Positions 19,088 through 29,840 of a DNA stretch of 64,000 nucleotides are shown here, in pieces. Within the stretch, counting starts at the first letter, position 1. The number at the start of each line of letters is the position of its first letter. Where the stretch lies: contig NC_132973.1 of the NCBI RefSeq assembly GCF_047496725.1, positions 17,337,733 to 17,401,732 of the forward strand, read 5' to 3'. The stretch comes from Anoplolepis gracilipes. Its lineage: Eukaryota; Arthropoda; Insecta; Hymenoptera; Formicidae. A program made the translations under genes and the position numbers. The notes beneath the pieces were generated by a model, which made no database searches, was not told where the DNA came from, and worked only from the letters and a program-made list of their open reading frames with translations.

Positions 19088-22000
19088 TCATCTTCGTCCT
19101 ACTTCCTTGTCTACCCCACTGCCTGCCCCGGCCCCCTGGTCCGACCGCCCACTTACTAGTGGTGGTTGGCTTTCAAGGGTGGGGGTCTGATGTTGGGGGT
19201 TCTCGCCCAAATTCCCGGGAGAGGGAGGAGGGGTCTTACCTTCCCTCCCCCCGCGTCTCTCTCGTCCTTCTCTCTCTCTTTCTCGCTCCGCCTCCTCTTT
19301 TGTGCTGATGACTACTCCACAGAAGGAGGCCACCGCTTTCCATTTGTCCTCCCCTTCTGCCATAGCCTTCACTATGGCTACGAGGGAGAGATCCTCTCCC
19401 ATGGCCGTGGACAATTCCGCCCGGCTTTCCACCCACGCAGGGCACATCTCCAGGGTGTGCTGCGCCGAGTCCAGGGGATCGGTGCAGTGGTGGCACTTGC
19501 CCGTAGTCTCCTTCCCAATACGGTCCAGATATTCGCCGAAGCAGCCGTGCCCCGTAAACATTTGGGTCATACGGAAGGTCATTCCCCCCTTCCTTTTTTC
19601 CACCCAGGCCTCTAAGTGAGGCCCTATGGCCTCAGCCACCCTACGCCCCGCAGCTCTGCCAAACGGAGAGAGCAGCTGCTGCTTCCACCGTTCCAGCATC
19701 TTCCTATGGTGCTGCCGCCTCACCGCAATCCTCGCCCGGGGGACGATGTTCCGCCCCGCCTCCCGGAGCCCTCGCATGCATCGGTACACATCGGTGTACA
19801 TTTTCGCGAGGAGCTCCACGGGAGGAATCCCCGCCAAAGCAGTCGCCGCTTCGAACGACACTGTACGGTAGGCACGTACCACCCGTAATGCCATTTTCCT
19901 TTGGACCCCGTGCAAAATGCCCAAGGTCCTCCGGTTGCCGCTGATATCTTTGGCCCATACGGGTGCCCCGTACAGCATCATGGCGTGAACCGTCCATCCA
20001 TACAGCCGCCTGACTCGACCGTCAGGGCCTCCCAGGTTCGGGAGTAGACGGCCCAGCGCGGCAGCTGCTTTCTCCAGGCGGGGAACTAACTGGGCAAAGT
20101 GCGCGGCGAAGCGCCACCCACCGTCCAGCAGTAACCCCAGATATTTAGAGGTATTTTCCACCTTCGTCTCCATCCCCTCTACCATGACCCAAAGGCTCGG
20201 CGGCACACCTCTAGCACCTGGCCGGAAAATGATTGCCTCCGTCTTCTGGGGCGCCACCCTCAGGCCCAACTCCCTGATAGCCCGCGTAATACACGCCGTC
20301 GCTACCGTGGCCAGGGCCGAGGCTTCCCTTCCGTTTTCCCCCTCGGCTAACACGATCGTATCGTCCGCGTAGCAGACGACCGTGCAGCCGGGGCGGATGG
20401 CCGTTCTTACCACCCCGTCGAAGGCCAGGTTCCACAGGAGTGGCCCGAGGACCGACCCCTGTGGGACTCCACATCCCACTCGTCTCATAACCTCTACCGC
20501 GTCCCTGTTGGTGTAATGCAGGGAGCGGTCGCTGAGGTACGATTGGATGATCCGGCGGAGGTATCCCGGCACGCCGAAGCGGGCCATGGCTCTTTGGATA
20601 CATCTCCAGGGCAGGGTGTTAAAGGCGTTCGAGATGTCAAGAGACACGCCGATCGCCACCCTGCCCTCCCGCACCGCGGCCTTCGCAAAGGCGCGCACCC
20701 TCAGTACTGCGTCCACGGTTGATCTTCCACCGCGGAAGCCGTACTGCCGGTCATCCAAGTTCGGCCCGATGCTTTCCAGGTGCTCGACGAGGCGATTGAC
20801 GACTATCCTCTCCAGGATTTTGCCAGCCTCGTCGAGCAAACATATGGGCCTGAATGACAAGGAGGTCTCCATATCCTTGTTTTTCTTGTGCAAGAGGACC
20901 AAATTGGCCCTCTTCCACCTCTCGGGGAAGACTCCCAGTCTGAGGCACTTCGTGTATAGGTGTGCAAGATGCCCACCCATCACCTCAAAGGCTCCAGCCC
21001 ATGCCTTCCTAGGGAGTCCATCGGGTCCGGGGGCCTTGGTGCCGCGGAGTCTCCGCCTGCACCTCTCCATTTCTTCCCCCGAGACCGCCAGTCCTCTGAC
21101 CATTCGGGTCCTCCCCTCGCAAAGATGGGGAAGGGGGTATCCTCCTCCTCAGACTGGGGAAAGAGCCCTCCGACCACCCGGTCCAGGGCTTCCGGGGAAA
21201 GGGTCTCCGTAGCCGGTGGCCCTCTATTGCGAAGCTTCCCGAGCACCATTTGGTATGGCCGTCCCCAAGGGTTCTCTTCCAAGTGCGAGAGGAGCTCGTC
21301 CCACGCCCTAGCTTTCGCTTTTTTTATTTCCAGGCGTAGGGCGTCCCTGGCCACTCTGTACGCCTGGTAGAGGCCTCTAACTTCCTCTACCGGCCTATCC
21401 TTCTTCTTGGCCCGGGCGTATTTCCTCCTTTGATGGACCGATGACCGCCGCAATTCCGCGATCTCCCCGGTCCACCAGTACGCCGCTCTACGGCCTTGCG
21501 GACCAGCCTTGATCCGGGGCATTGACCCGTCACATGCATCAGACATGGCGCCCCGGATCCACTCGACTTCCTGCTCTATGTCCCTATCGGCCTCTCCCGA
21601 TTCTCCTCTCCCCAGCCACGTGGCCGAAAGGATCGAGGCCATAAAGGCGTCCTCGTTCATTTTCTTTGTGCTCCAGCGCCTAGGAGAGGTCGTCTCTCTC
21701 AGCCGTCGACGCTGGAGCACCTGCTCGGGTGTGACCACGAGGCCGTAGACTATGTACCTATGATCTGACAAGGTCTCGACCTCCGTGGCCACCTTCCACC
21801 CTAGCACCTTGTTGAGGGTCGCTGGGGAGGCCCAGATAAGGTCCACCACCGACTCTCCCCTTTCCCGTACGCAGGTGCTTATCCCTCCCTCGTTCAGCAG
21901 CCTTAAATCCAGTGTCGCGGCCCACTCTTCGACCGCGACACCTCGGCGGTCCGTCCTCGGGGAACCCCACGTCATCGATTTTGCGTTAAAGTCCCCAGAG

Positions 22001-22360
22001 ACTACCACCCGCCCCACTCCAATCCCGCTGATGATAGCGGAAAGGGAGTCCAACCTCTCAGCAAATCCTGAGAGGTCCAGACTAGGCGGCAGGTAGACCC
22101 CGATGACCAAAACGGGTCCCCACCTGACCGCCACCCACCCTTTGCCCTTGCCCACCAATGTGGCGGAAAGTGAGGCCGGAGCATCCGCCCTCCAGGGCTA
22201 CGGAGCCCAACTCGTCCCCCACCCACGAAGGGTGCTCGGGGATCCGGTACGGCTCCGCAGCAATGCCCAAACCACAACCACGCTCCGCCAGAGTGTGCAC
22301 AAACAAGTCTTGCGCCTGACGGGCGTGGTTGAGATTTGCCTGCAGGACCCGAGCCACCAT
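19088..22360 (-). pseudogene. ORF2 (APE endonuclease, reverse transcriptase, CCHC finger) of element D, two frameshifts
   Basis: Starts at ATG 22360-22358, which directly follows the ORF1 TAA (TAAATG). The endonuclease (about residues 1-230) shows QANLNHARQAQDLF, AAEPYRIP, SGDFNAKSMTWGS and LSDHRYI, which carry the expected catalytic Asn, Glu, Asp and His. The linker AAYWWTGEIAELRRSS precedes the RT. RT blocks are PGPDGLPRKAW, RPICLLDEAGKILERI, QYGFRGGRSTVDAV, LDISNAFNTLPW, GVPQGSVLGPLLWNL, CYADDTIVLA and KYLGLLLD. The C-terminal finger is CHHC...HTLEMC. Frameshifts near 22,190 (inside the endonuclease) and near 21,110 (between linker and RT) split it into three frames; everything from RT to stop is one 671-codon frame. 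No RNase H domain is seen. Confidence 0.92.
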
Positions 22361-25348
22361 TTATTTATTATTTAAATTTTGATTCGGGCCTGCCTCCGAT
22401 CCCTTTAAAGAAGAGGGGCTTTCGGGACCCCTTTCCCATCCTGTACCCTCTCCTTCAGGGGGGTAATCTGGGGTGAGGAGATTTGTATCCTCGTCCTCCT
22501 CTGTGTTTCCCTTCTTCACCTCGGTCTCGCCCACCATCCCAGCTGTCGCTGTTCCGGCGGATACTCCTTCCAGAGTATTCTCCCCTTCTATGATGGTGGG
22601 GACATCCTCCGTTTCCTCATTTCTCTCCATTTTTTCTCTCCCCTCCTTCAGCTGCTTGTTGGGGGGTGAGGAGCAGGAATTGTTGAGGTCTTTAGCTTTT
22701 TTCTCCACTTCCCCCTCCCTCTTTTTCTTCGGTTGCGACCTAGGTGTTGACGCGCCGCGGGGTGTGGGAGTTCCCCCATCCACTGCCCTCTTCGCCGCGT
22801 CGGGTCCTTTTTCCTTTGTAGAGGATCCTTTTCCCCCTATAGAGGAGGGTTTCCGGCCAGTGCTCTCCCCTACAGGCCTGCGTGTTTCCCCACTAAAGGC
22901 CCCGGTAGTTCGCCCAGTCATTCGACCACCCTGCGCAATGGGGCAAGCCGCACTCCCCGCCCTATGTTTTGCCGGCTTCCCTTTATCCGCGCATATGGGA
23001 CATCTGGGCGCCGCTCTACAGTCCGCCGCTCGGTGTCCCTCCTCCCCGCACTGGAAGCAATCGAATCTTCGTTCCACGGTTGCCGTGCATTTCGACTGTA
23101 CGTGTCCTCTACCCAGGCATTTAAAGCACTGGAGGGGCCTCTCCTCCAGCAATTCAACCCTGGCGTGGGCCCACCCAACCCTTATTCTGCCGGCTTTCGC
23201 CACCAGATTGGCGGCAGCTGCAGGGCATTTGGCCCACGCCGATCCCATCCCGTTGGGGGCTCTTCGTATCGTCCCCACTTTGATGTCCCCGTGGGCACAT
23301 CCACCGACTTCCGCGATTGCGTCCCTTACCTCCGAGGCCTGGACTGCATCGTCCAAGTCCCGAAACAGAAGCTCCGCAGTCTTGGTAAGGAGGGATACCC
23401 TAACTCCCTCCGCCCCCTTCAACGTCTTCCTAAGTTTGGAGGCAAAAGCCATAGCCTTTTGGCTGGCTCCCTCACCTCCCACTTCATATATAATCGCCCC
23501 TGTCAGGGCCCTCCTGTTCCTGAGCTCCGTGATGTTGAGCTCAGTCAGGTCGATCTGTCCTTTCGCACGGCGGACCATTTCGCTGTATTGCCCCTCCGGG
23601 CATATAAGGACAACCGCCGCGGTGCGGGGGACCCTTATCGGCCTGGAGGCACCAGCTCTCTTCTTCTTCTGAACCCCATCAGGGGGTCCAGGTGGTGGTG
23701 GTCTCTTCTCCTTTCCCTTTACCTTGGTTGTCGGGGGTGCTGGGGATGCGGTCTCCTTCCCGCTCCTTAGCTTCCCTTTCTTTTCCAGTGCCGCCGCATA
23801 TGTGAGCCGCTCCTTGTCGGCTGCCCGCGACGGTCCTGGGACTGGTCCTCCTCCGCCTTTAATTATGGCGGCTTTAGTTCCCGCTCCTCTTTCTTTTTGC
23901 CCTCTGAAAGGGCCCTGATCTTCTCCCACAAAGGTCGATCCCAAGGCGAGGTTTTCGGCGTACCTAACCTCTACCATCAGGTCTCCCTTCTTGAGATACT
24001 TCCGCCCTTTGATAACTTTAAGGGCCTCGGAAACGACCTCCTCCACATTCCATCCCACCTCGGAGATGGCCCTAATTCTTATCTCCTCCTCCTCCATGAG
24101 CGAGAGGGAGATTGGCGGTTTTTTACCTCGGGGTTGCGGTACCTCCAATTTCCTCGCCGCCCCCTTTTTCCTGTTCTTCCTTTGGTTTTTCCCTTCCCTT
24201 ATGTCAGGTCCCACCTCCCCTTTTGTATTTGGGAACTTTCCTCCTTTGTATGATCCCGCGGGGGATGTGTTTGTCCCCATGGATTTGGGAGCCACCGAAT
24301 CGGTTTCTGGGGCCCCTTTCTCCAGGAGCCGTTCGGTCTCCATCTCTTCGCTGGAGCCTTCTTCCGCGTAATTAACTACTCCCATACCCTCTCAGCTTCT
24401 TGTACAAGGGGCAGGGGTAGGGGTACCTGGAGCCACCTCCAGGGGAGGTTCTTTCCTCCTGATGGGCGTACCTTCTTCTACTCTTTTCCTTAGGAGTGCA
24501 TTCTCCTCTTTAAGCGCGGTTTCTCTCCGCGTCAGCTCCTCCATCTGGCGCTGAAGGGAACCGCTCGTTCCCTTCAGTTCTTCGACGTCCCTTCTCAGCT
24601 TTGTGTTTTCCTCAATGAGGGCCCCAAACTAAGCCTTGGTCTCCTCCAATTGCCTCCTTACTTCGTCAGAGGACATGCTACGCCTACTGGCTAGGGTAAC
24701 TGCCCCGGCAGAAGTCACTAGCACGGCTTCCTTAAGAAGCCTGACGAAATCTCCTTTGAGGTTTTTGGAGACCTTCGCTACCTTCTCCACAGCCTGTGTT
24801 GCTGCGAGTATTTCTGCGCAGACATCAGCTGCCGGAGAATTTTTAAGTTCCTCCTCGATCTCCTTTTGAGATTTCAGTTTTCCCCAGGTTTTGTTTCTTT
24901 TCCCTGGCAGAGCAGACCTGTCATAGACCCATTGGAATAGAGCCAGTTTTTCCTGAGCTTGTTTGATCCGGTCCATAGTCTTCTTGACCTCGTACTCGCC
25001 CGTAGTTATCGGGCGACCTTGTTTCCTCTTTTCAAAGAGGAAGGACCCGGTATCACTCTGTGAGTTCGTTGAGCCGGCCGATCCCGAACCGTCAACGTCG
25101 GAATCATCCTCCACCTCGATAACCTCACCAGTTCCTTCTTTCTTGCTCTCCTTTTTGAGCGGTCTCGCCCTCATCTTTTTCAAGACTGGGTCTAAGTTCG
25201 CTTTTTCCAAATCAGTCAGCGACCTAGTTTCCCTGACCACAGGGACACCAACGGCCGCCCCGACCGAGGCTCTCCTTCCTCTTCCTCCCGTGAGACTCGT
25301 AGTGTCTCTCGTTACGCCCACCTCCGTATTTGTTTTTATTGGCGCCAT
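22361..25348 (-). pseudogene. ORF1 (gag-like RNA-binding protein) of element D, two in-frame stops
   Basis: One reading frame of about 995 codons from ATG at 25348, interrupted by TAG (24631-24629) and TGA (24394-24392). The order is an acidic Ser/Asp stretch followed by KRKQGRPITTGEY (AT-hook-like), a helical segment, a coiled coil between the two stops (IEENTKLRRDVEELK), and a basic Pro-rich region. The gag core starts RVPRTAAVVLICPEGQYSE. Two CCHC knuckles (CFKCLGRGHVQSKC, CFQCGEEGHRAADC) and a further Cys/His cluster follow, then a Lys/Glu-rich tail. The protein would coat the element RNA and carry it to the target. The clean frame apart from two point stops suggests young decay, or readthrough if the stops are errors. 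Confidence 0.9.
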
Positions 25349-26150
25349 TTCTTGTTAGTTCCCGCTCCCCGCTGCGGCTCCGTCACCCAGGGTATACTTT
25401 CACCTGCCGCAGAGTGTCCCGAAACGTGACCGGCAACACTCCACGACAGGGCCTCAAGTTCCCCCGGGGGGGTGACATACGACACGGGCCGGGGGATATA
25501 CATCCCCGGCACTGGTCCCTGGCCCCTTACTCACCCATGGAGGTTTTGACGCCTCCATGGGCTTTCGGGGGTTCCCGGCCTCCGACCTCCGGGATACCGC
25601 AGCGGGTGGTGCCACCCGGGGGGCCCCATGGACGGTTGGGACTGGGTCGCCGCTCCCCGGCCCAGTCTTACCCGCCATGGCGATCAGCTTGCACGCGCCC
25701 TTGACGAAAGTTACCTCCCATCAGAGGGCCCCGACGGTGCACCGCTTCGGAAGGGAAACGGTCGCGATGCACCGTCGGGCTCCGTCCCGCCGTCGAACCC
25801 TGCCTCGGAATACGTCCGAGCGGCTCCGACGGCTGGGCCGACCCGGCGCCGTTGGGCTATGCCCGTGCGGTCCGCGCCGGCCCTCCTCCGCCTCCCCGAC
25901 CCCGTCCTCGGAAAACGTTCGAGCGGCTCGGAAGAGGCCCGGCCCGATGGGTCCGGGAGTTCCGGAGATCCATTGGCCCGTCCGCTCCCCTCGCGGCGCG
26001 CACTCAGGGGCAGAACCCACTGAGCCGCCTGCACGCGAGATGGAGCCTCACGACTGTGGGACGCCAGCCCATGCCAGCACCCACATCCCCCCAAGGGACG
26101 CCGCACGGCGGGAACACCCGCACGCGCGGAAACCCTCATGTGCTAGGAGC
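25349..26150 (-). promoter_or_regulatory. 5' UTR / internal promoter region of element D
   Basis: Homologous over much of its length to the element C leader. It includes two 17-bp dyads (25804-25820 CTCGGA/TCCGAG and 25906-25922 CTCGGA/TTCGAG) 102 bp apart, and a perfect 12-bp hairpin (25730-25741 with 25768-25779). The upstream border with element E is placed near 26150 because E 3' UTR similarity starts just beyond. Confidence 0.65.
25730..25779 (-). repeat. Conserved 12-bp hairpin in the element D leader
   Basis: CCCGACGGTGCA (25730-25741) pairs perfectly with 25768-25779 across 26 nt. The stem differs from the element C counterpart (7187-7237) at several positions, yet pairing is kept in both. 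Confidence 0.75.
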
Positions 26151-26154
26151 ACCC

Positions 26155-26583
26155 AGCGGTACCCAGCATGTGGATATCCGGGGGGTATGTGGGACTCTCC
26201 CTATTTAAGGGCATACCCACTAAAAACCTCACGAGTGGCATCTTCGGCGATTGTAGGGGAGACTCCTGGAACTAGCGATGCAATACTTCAGGAGCCTCTC
26301 CTCGTCACACTCCTTAACTGGAGTTCTTCCTGGGAGGGAGGGAAGAAAGGAACATATCCTATACTCCCCTCCTCTCCAAATCGAACTTTTACTCTGCGGC
26401 GGGAGGGCCACTACCTCCTCCCGTCGTGTCTACTCTTCCTCCTGATGGGGGGTGGAGGGGGAGAATCGAGATTTAGAATTTCGACCCTCCTCTCATCTGG
26501 AAGGGGTTAAATAGGGAGGGCAAAAAAGAGGGAGAAGTAAGGGCGGGAAGGTCGAGCAGAACCAGTCTGCTCCCTCCTTCCAC
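26155..26583 (-). other. 3' UTR of element E
   Basis: Pyrimidine/purine-biased non-coding stretch sharing the GGGGTATGTGGGACTC and CCCACTAAAA blocks with the element D 3' UTR. There is no poly(A) tail where it meets the element D leader. Confidence 0.6.
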
Positions 26584-29500
26584 TTACTGACATCTTGGCG
26601 GCGCTCCCATGGGTGTCGATGGGTGCGCCGTCGCTGGTGGCGACGATGACGGCAGCGGGTGCAGCGGAAGTCGCACCAGCCGGACCGTCACCGTACGCAA
26701 GAGGGGCCCGGGTGGTGGGGGAGGTTGGGGTCTCTTGCCAGGAGCCCTTCCCCTCGCCCGTCCCGGTCTACGTTCCCTCTCGGCGCTTTCTTTTTGGGCC
26801 ATGACCGCCTCGCAAAAGGCGGCCACGGCTCTCCAGTTGTCCTCGCTGCCGAGCATCTTGACGACGACGCTTGGCAGCGCCAAGTCGTCCCCGATAGTCC
26901 GGGTTAGGACATCGCGCTCGTCCCTCCAAGCTGGGCATGTTTAAAGGGTGTGTTGCGCGGTGTCCTTCTCGTGACCGCAGTGGTGGCAGGCCTCGCTTGC
27001 CTCCCGTCCGATGCGGTACAGGTACTCTCCGAAACACCCATGTCCGAAGAGCACCTGTGTCATCCTAAACGTACTGTTGCCCCACGCCCTGTCCAGCCAC
27101 TCTTTCAGACAGGGCAGGACGGCCGATATAGTCCTCTCCTCAAATGTTGAGGGGCGCTCGTGCAGCAACGCGATCCATCGCTGCTCGAGGGACTTTTTCT
27201 CCTGGAGCTTCCAAGTGCCCAGTATCCTGGCCGGGATCTTGGCGACTCCTTCCATGCGTGCCGCGGATTTCCGGTCATACAGACGTGTGAATCCGCGACC
27301 ATATGCAAGGGGGGAAGTCCGGCCAGGATGGTGGCCGCCGCGTGCGACACCGTCCTGTAGCCTCGGACAAGACGAATGGCCAATCTACGCTGGACGCGAC
27401 GCATCGCGTCCTGTATGCGTCTGGTGGCCATCGCCTCGCCCACACCGGTGCTGTATACATTAGTATGCTAAGGACGGTGTGCGCGTAGACGCGGCGCACC
27501 CGACCGTCCGGCCCTCCGAGATTCGGCAGCAAGCGGCTAATCGCTGCCGCCGCTTTCTGTGCTCTCGGGACCAGGCGGTCAAAGTGACCCGCGAAGCTCC
27601 ATCGGCCGTCGATGTGGAGCCCCAGGTATTTGATCTGGGACCCCACTGGGACAACAGTACTGTCAACATCTAGTCGGGAGGTGGGGGGAGGCTCCCCAGC
27701 GGCCCGGCGGTCGTAGAAGTAGACCGCCTCGGTCTTGCTGGGGGCCACCCTCAGGCCAGTCCGGCTTATGGCCCTCACGAGGCCTGCCACCTCTTCGTTG
27801 GCCCTGTTTAGGGCTTCCCCCCAATTGTCCCCCTCGGCTACCAGCAGGGTATCGTCGGCATATCTGATGACCCGGCAGTCGAGGGGGAGGGCGGTATGGA
27901 GGACCCCGTCGTACCCGAGGTTCCACAGCAGCGGGCCCAACACCGAGCCCTGTGGGACCCCGCAGTACACGCAACGGGTGTGACCCTGGCCCTCTTGGTC
28001 TTTGTATTCGAGCCTACGGTGACCGAAGTAGGCTCGAATTCCCTTCACGAGGTAGTTGGGGACGCGGTGGGTGTTAAGCGCGTCCCCGATTGCCTTCCAC
28101 GGGAGGGTGTTGAAGGCGTTGGACACGTCCAAAGCGACGGCCAACGCCACCCTCCCGCGTTCCACAGCTGACTCCGTGAGGGCCCTGACGCGCAGTACGG
28201 CGTCCACCGTGGACCTGCCCTCACGGAAGCCGTATTGTTCCTCGTGAAGGGAAGGGACCTCATCGCGCGCCAGATGCTGGACGAGTCGGCGAACGAGAAT
28301 CCTCTCGTATATTTTGCCGACCTCGTCCAGCAGGCAAATTGGCCGGTACGATGACGGGTCACTCTCCTTCTTACCGCCCTTGTGGAGAAGAACCAACTTG
28401 GCTCTTCCCCACATTGGGGGGAATTCCTCCTCCACGAGGCATCTATTAAAGATGCCTCGTAGCCACCCGGATAGGTTTGGCTCCTCCAAGGCGAGCTTCC
28501 AGACGCGCCCTGGGATGCCGTTTGGGTTAACGGCCTTGTTGTTCTTGACTCCCCGGACGGCATTCCTCAACTCCTCCTCGGTGATTTCGAGATCCCTGGA
28601 CCAGGCCTCGGCAGCGCCGGTGTTCGCGCTGCCCCAATCGAGACCTCGAGGATTGGGTTTAGTCGGGAACAGAGTCCCGACTATTTGGTCCAGGGATCCC
28701 GAGGGGAGGGTTTCCGTCACGGGGGGCGCCCAGTGACGTAGTTTGTTCGTCACTATCTTGTATGGGCGCCCCCACGGGTCGGCATCAAGAAACGCGATGA
28801 GCTCGTCCCACGATCTCGCCCTGGAGGAGCGAATGCGACACTCAGCGCCACTCGAGCGGACCGGTAGTCGCTGAGTGCCTCGGCTTTCCAGGCCTCGTCG
28901 CCACGGCGCTGGGCGCGTTTGAGGAGTCTCCGCGACGGAGGAGCGGCGAAAAGACGCGATTTTCTCCGTCCACCAGTACGCAGCCCGGCGCGAGTGGGGC
29001 CTGCTTTTGGGCATGGAGAAGTCGCACGCCTGTGTGATCGAGTCTACCAGGCGCGCGACATCCTCCACCAGGCTCCCCACTTCCTCCTCTGGCGGATGGT
29101 GTTGCCAAAGGGTGGCCTGGACGGCCGCCGTCAACCTATCCGGGTCTAACTTTTTTAGGTTCCATCGCGGCGGTGGCGCACCGCCGGTCGGGCTCCTGGG
29201 CTGGAGGGTGGTGCAACCGAACTCTATATATCGGTGGTCCGATAGAGTCTCTTGGTCGACCACCCCCCATGACCAATTTAGGCGTGCCGCGGAGGGGGTT
29301 ATTATAGTGAGATCCACTATAGACGCCTCCCGCAGTAGTCGGTCGCACGTGGGCTCGTTGCCGGTGTTTAGTAGGCATAGCCCGAGAGCCCCTATCCAGT
29401 CCAGTAGGACCTCTCCCTTGGGGGTGGTAAGCCGGTCTCCCCAGGCTTGCGCTCTGGCGTTAAAGTCACCGGCCACCACCACCTCCTGGGGAGTATGCTG

Positions 29501-29840
29501 CGTATGCAGTGCTCCAACTCCCCCAGATACAGCTCAAATTGGGAGAGGCCCCAACTAGGCGGTGCGTAACACGCCACCACCGCGATGGATCCTTATTTCA
29601 CCGCCACATACCCCCTTCCTGACTTGAGTAAGGAACAGGGGGGTTGTGGCTGTTCGATCCTCGTATGATTGCGACCGTGCCAGAGCCGTCCACCCTCCAA
29701 TTAGGATGGTTTGATGGGGGTCGGTACGGCTCCGACACGATCGCCAGTCCTATACCACGCTCGGCGATAGTCTGCAGGAGTAAGTCCTGCGCCCGCCGAG
29801 CGTGGTTAATGTTTGCCTGTATGAATTTACAGGCCCTCAT
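26584..29840 (-). pseudogene. ORF2 (endonuclease-reverse transcriptase) of element E, broken
   Basis: Starts ATGAGGGCCTGTAAATTC at 29840, overlapping the end of ORF1 by 14 nt. Endonuclease blocks are QANINHARRAQDLL, VSEPYRPP, AGDFNARAQAWGD and LSDHRYIEFG. The linker AAYWWTEKIASFRRSS precedes a long open RT frame (27275-29482) with RPICLLDEVGKIYERI, QYGFREGRSTVDAV, LDVSNAFNTLPW, GVPQGSVLGPLLWNLGYD, RYADDTLLVA and KYLGLHIDG. The C-terminal finger CHHCGHEKDTAQHTL is followed by TAA (26943-26941) in place of the usual Glu, and the tail reopens in the same frame to 26584. Two frameshifts lie near 29,480-29,600, one near 27,260, and a locally garbled stretch follows the linker. Confidence 0.9.

Larger units (their letters stand above)
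18669..26150 (-). mobile_element. R1-clade non-LTR retrotransposon, element D
   Basis: The most complete copy. Read on the minus strand it has a 5' UTR (about 26150-25349), ORF1 (25348-22361), ORF2 (22360-19088), a 3' UTR (19087-18691) and a poly(A) tail (T run on the plus strand, 18669-18690). ORF1 has two in-frame stops and ORF2 two frameshifts, so it is inactive, though recently so. The sequence beyond the tail starts GGTTAG on the minus strand. Confidence 0.9.

Noticed and set aside
22473..23672. 399-codon plus-strand reading frame
   Set aside because: Antisense of element D ORF1, whose gag core and CCHC knuckles are clear on the minus strand.
19088..25348. Element D as an active retrotransposon
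   Set aside because: ORF1 has TAG and TGA in frame and ORF2 has two frameshifts; activity would require all four to be sequencing errors.
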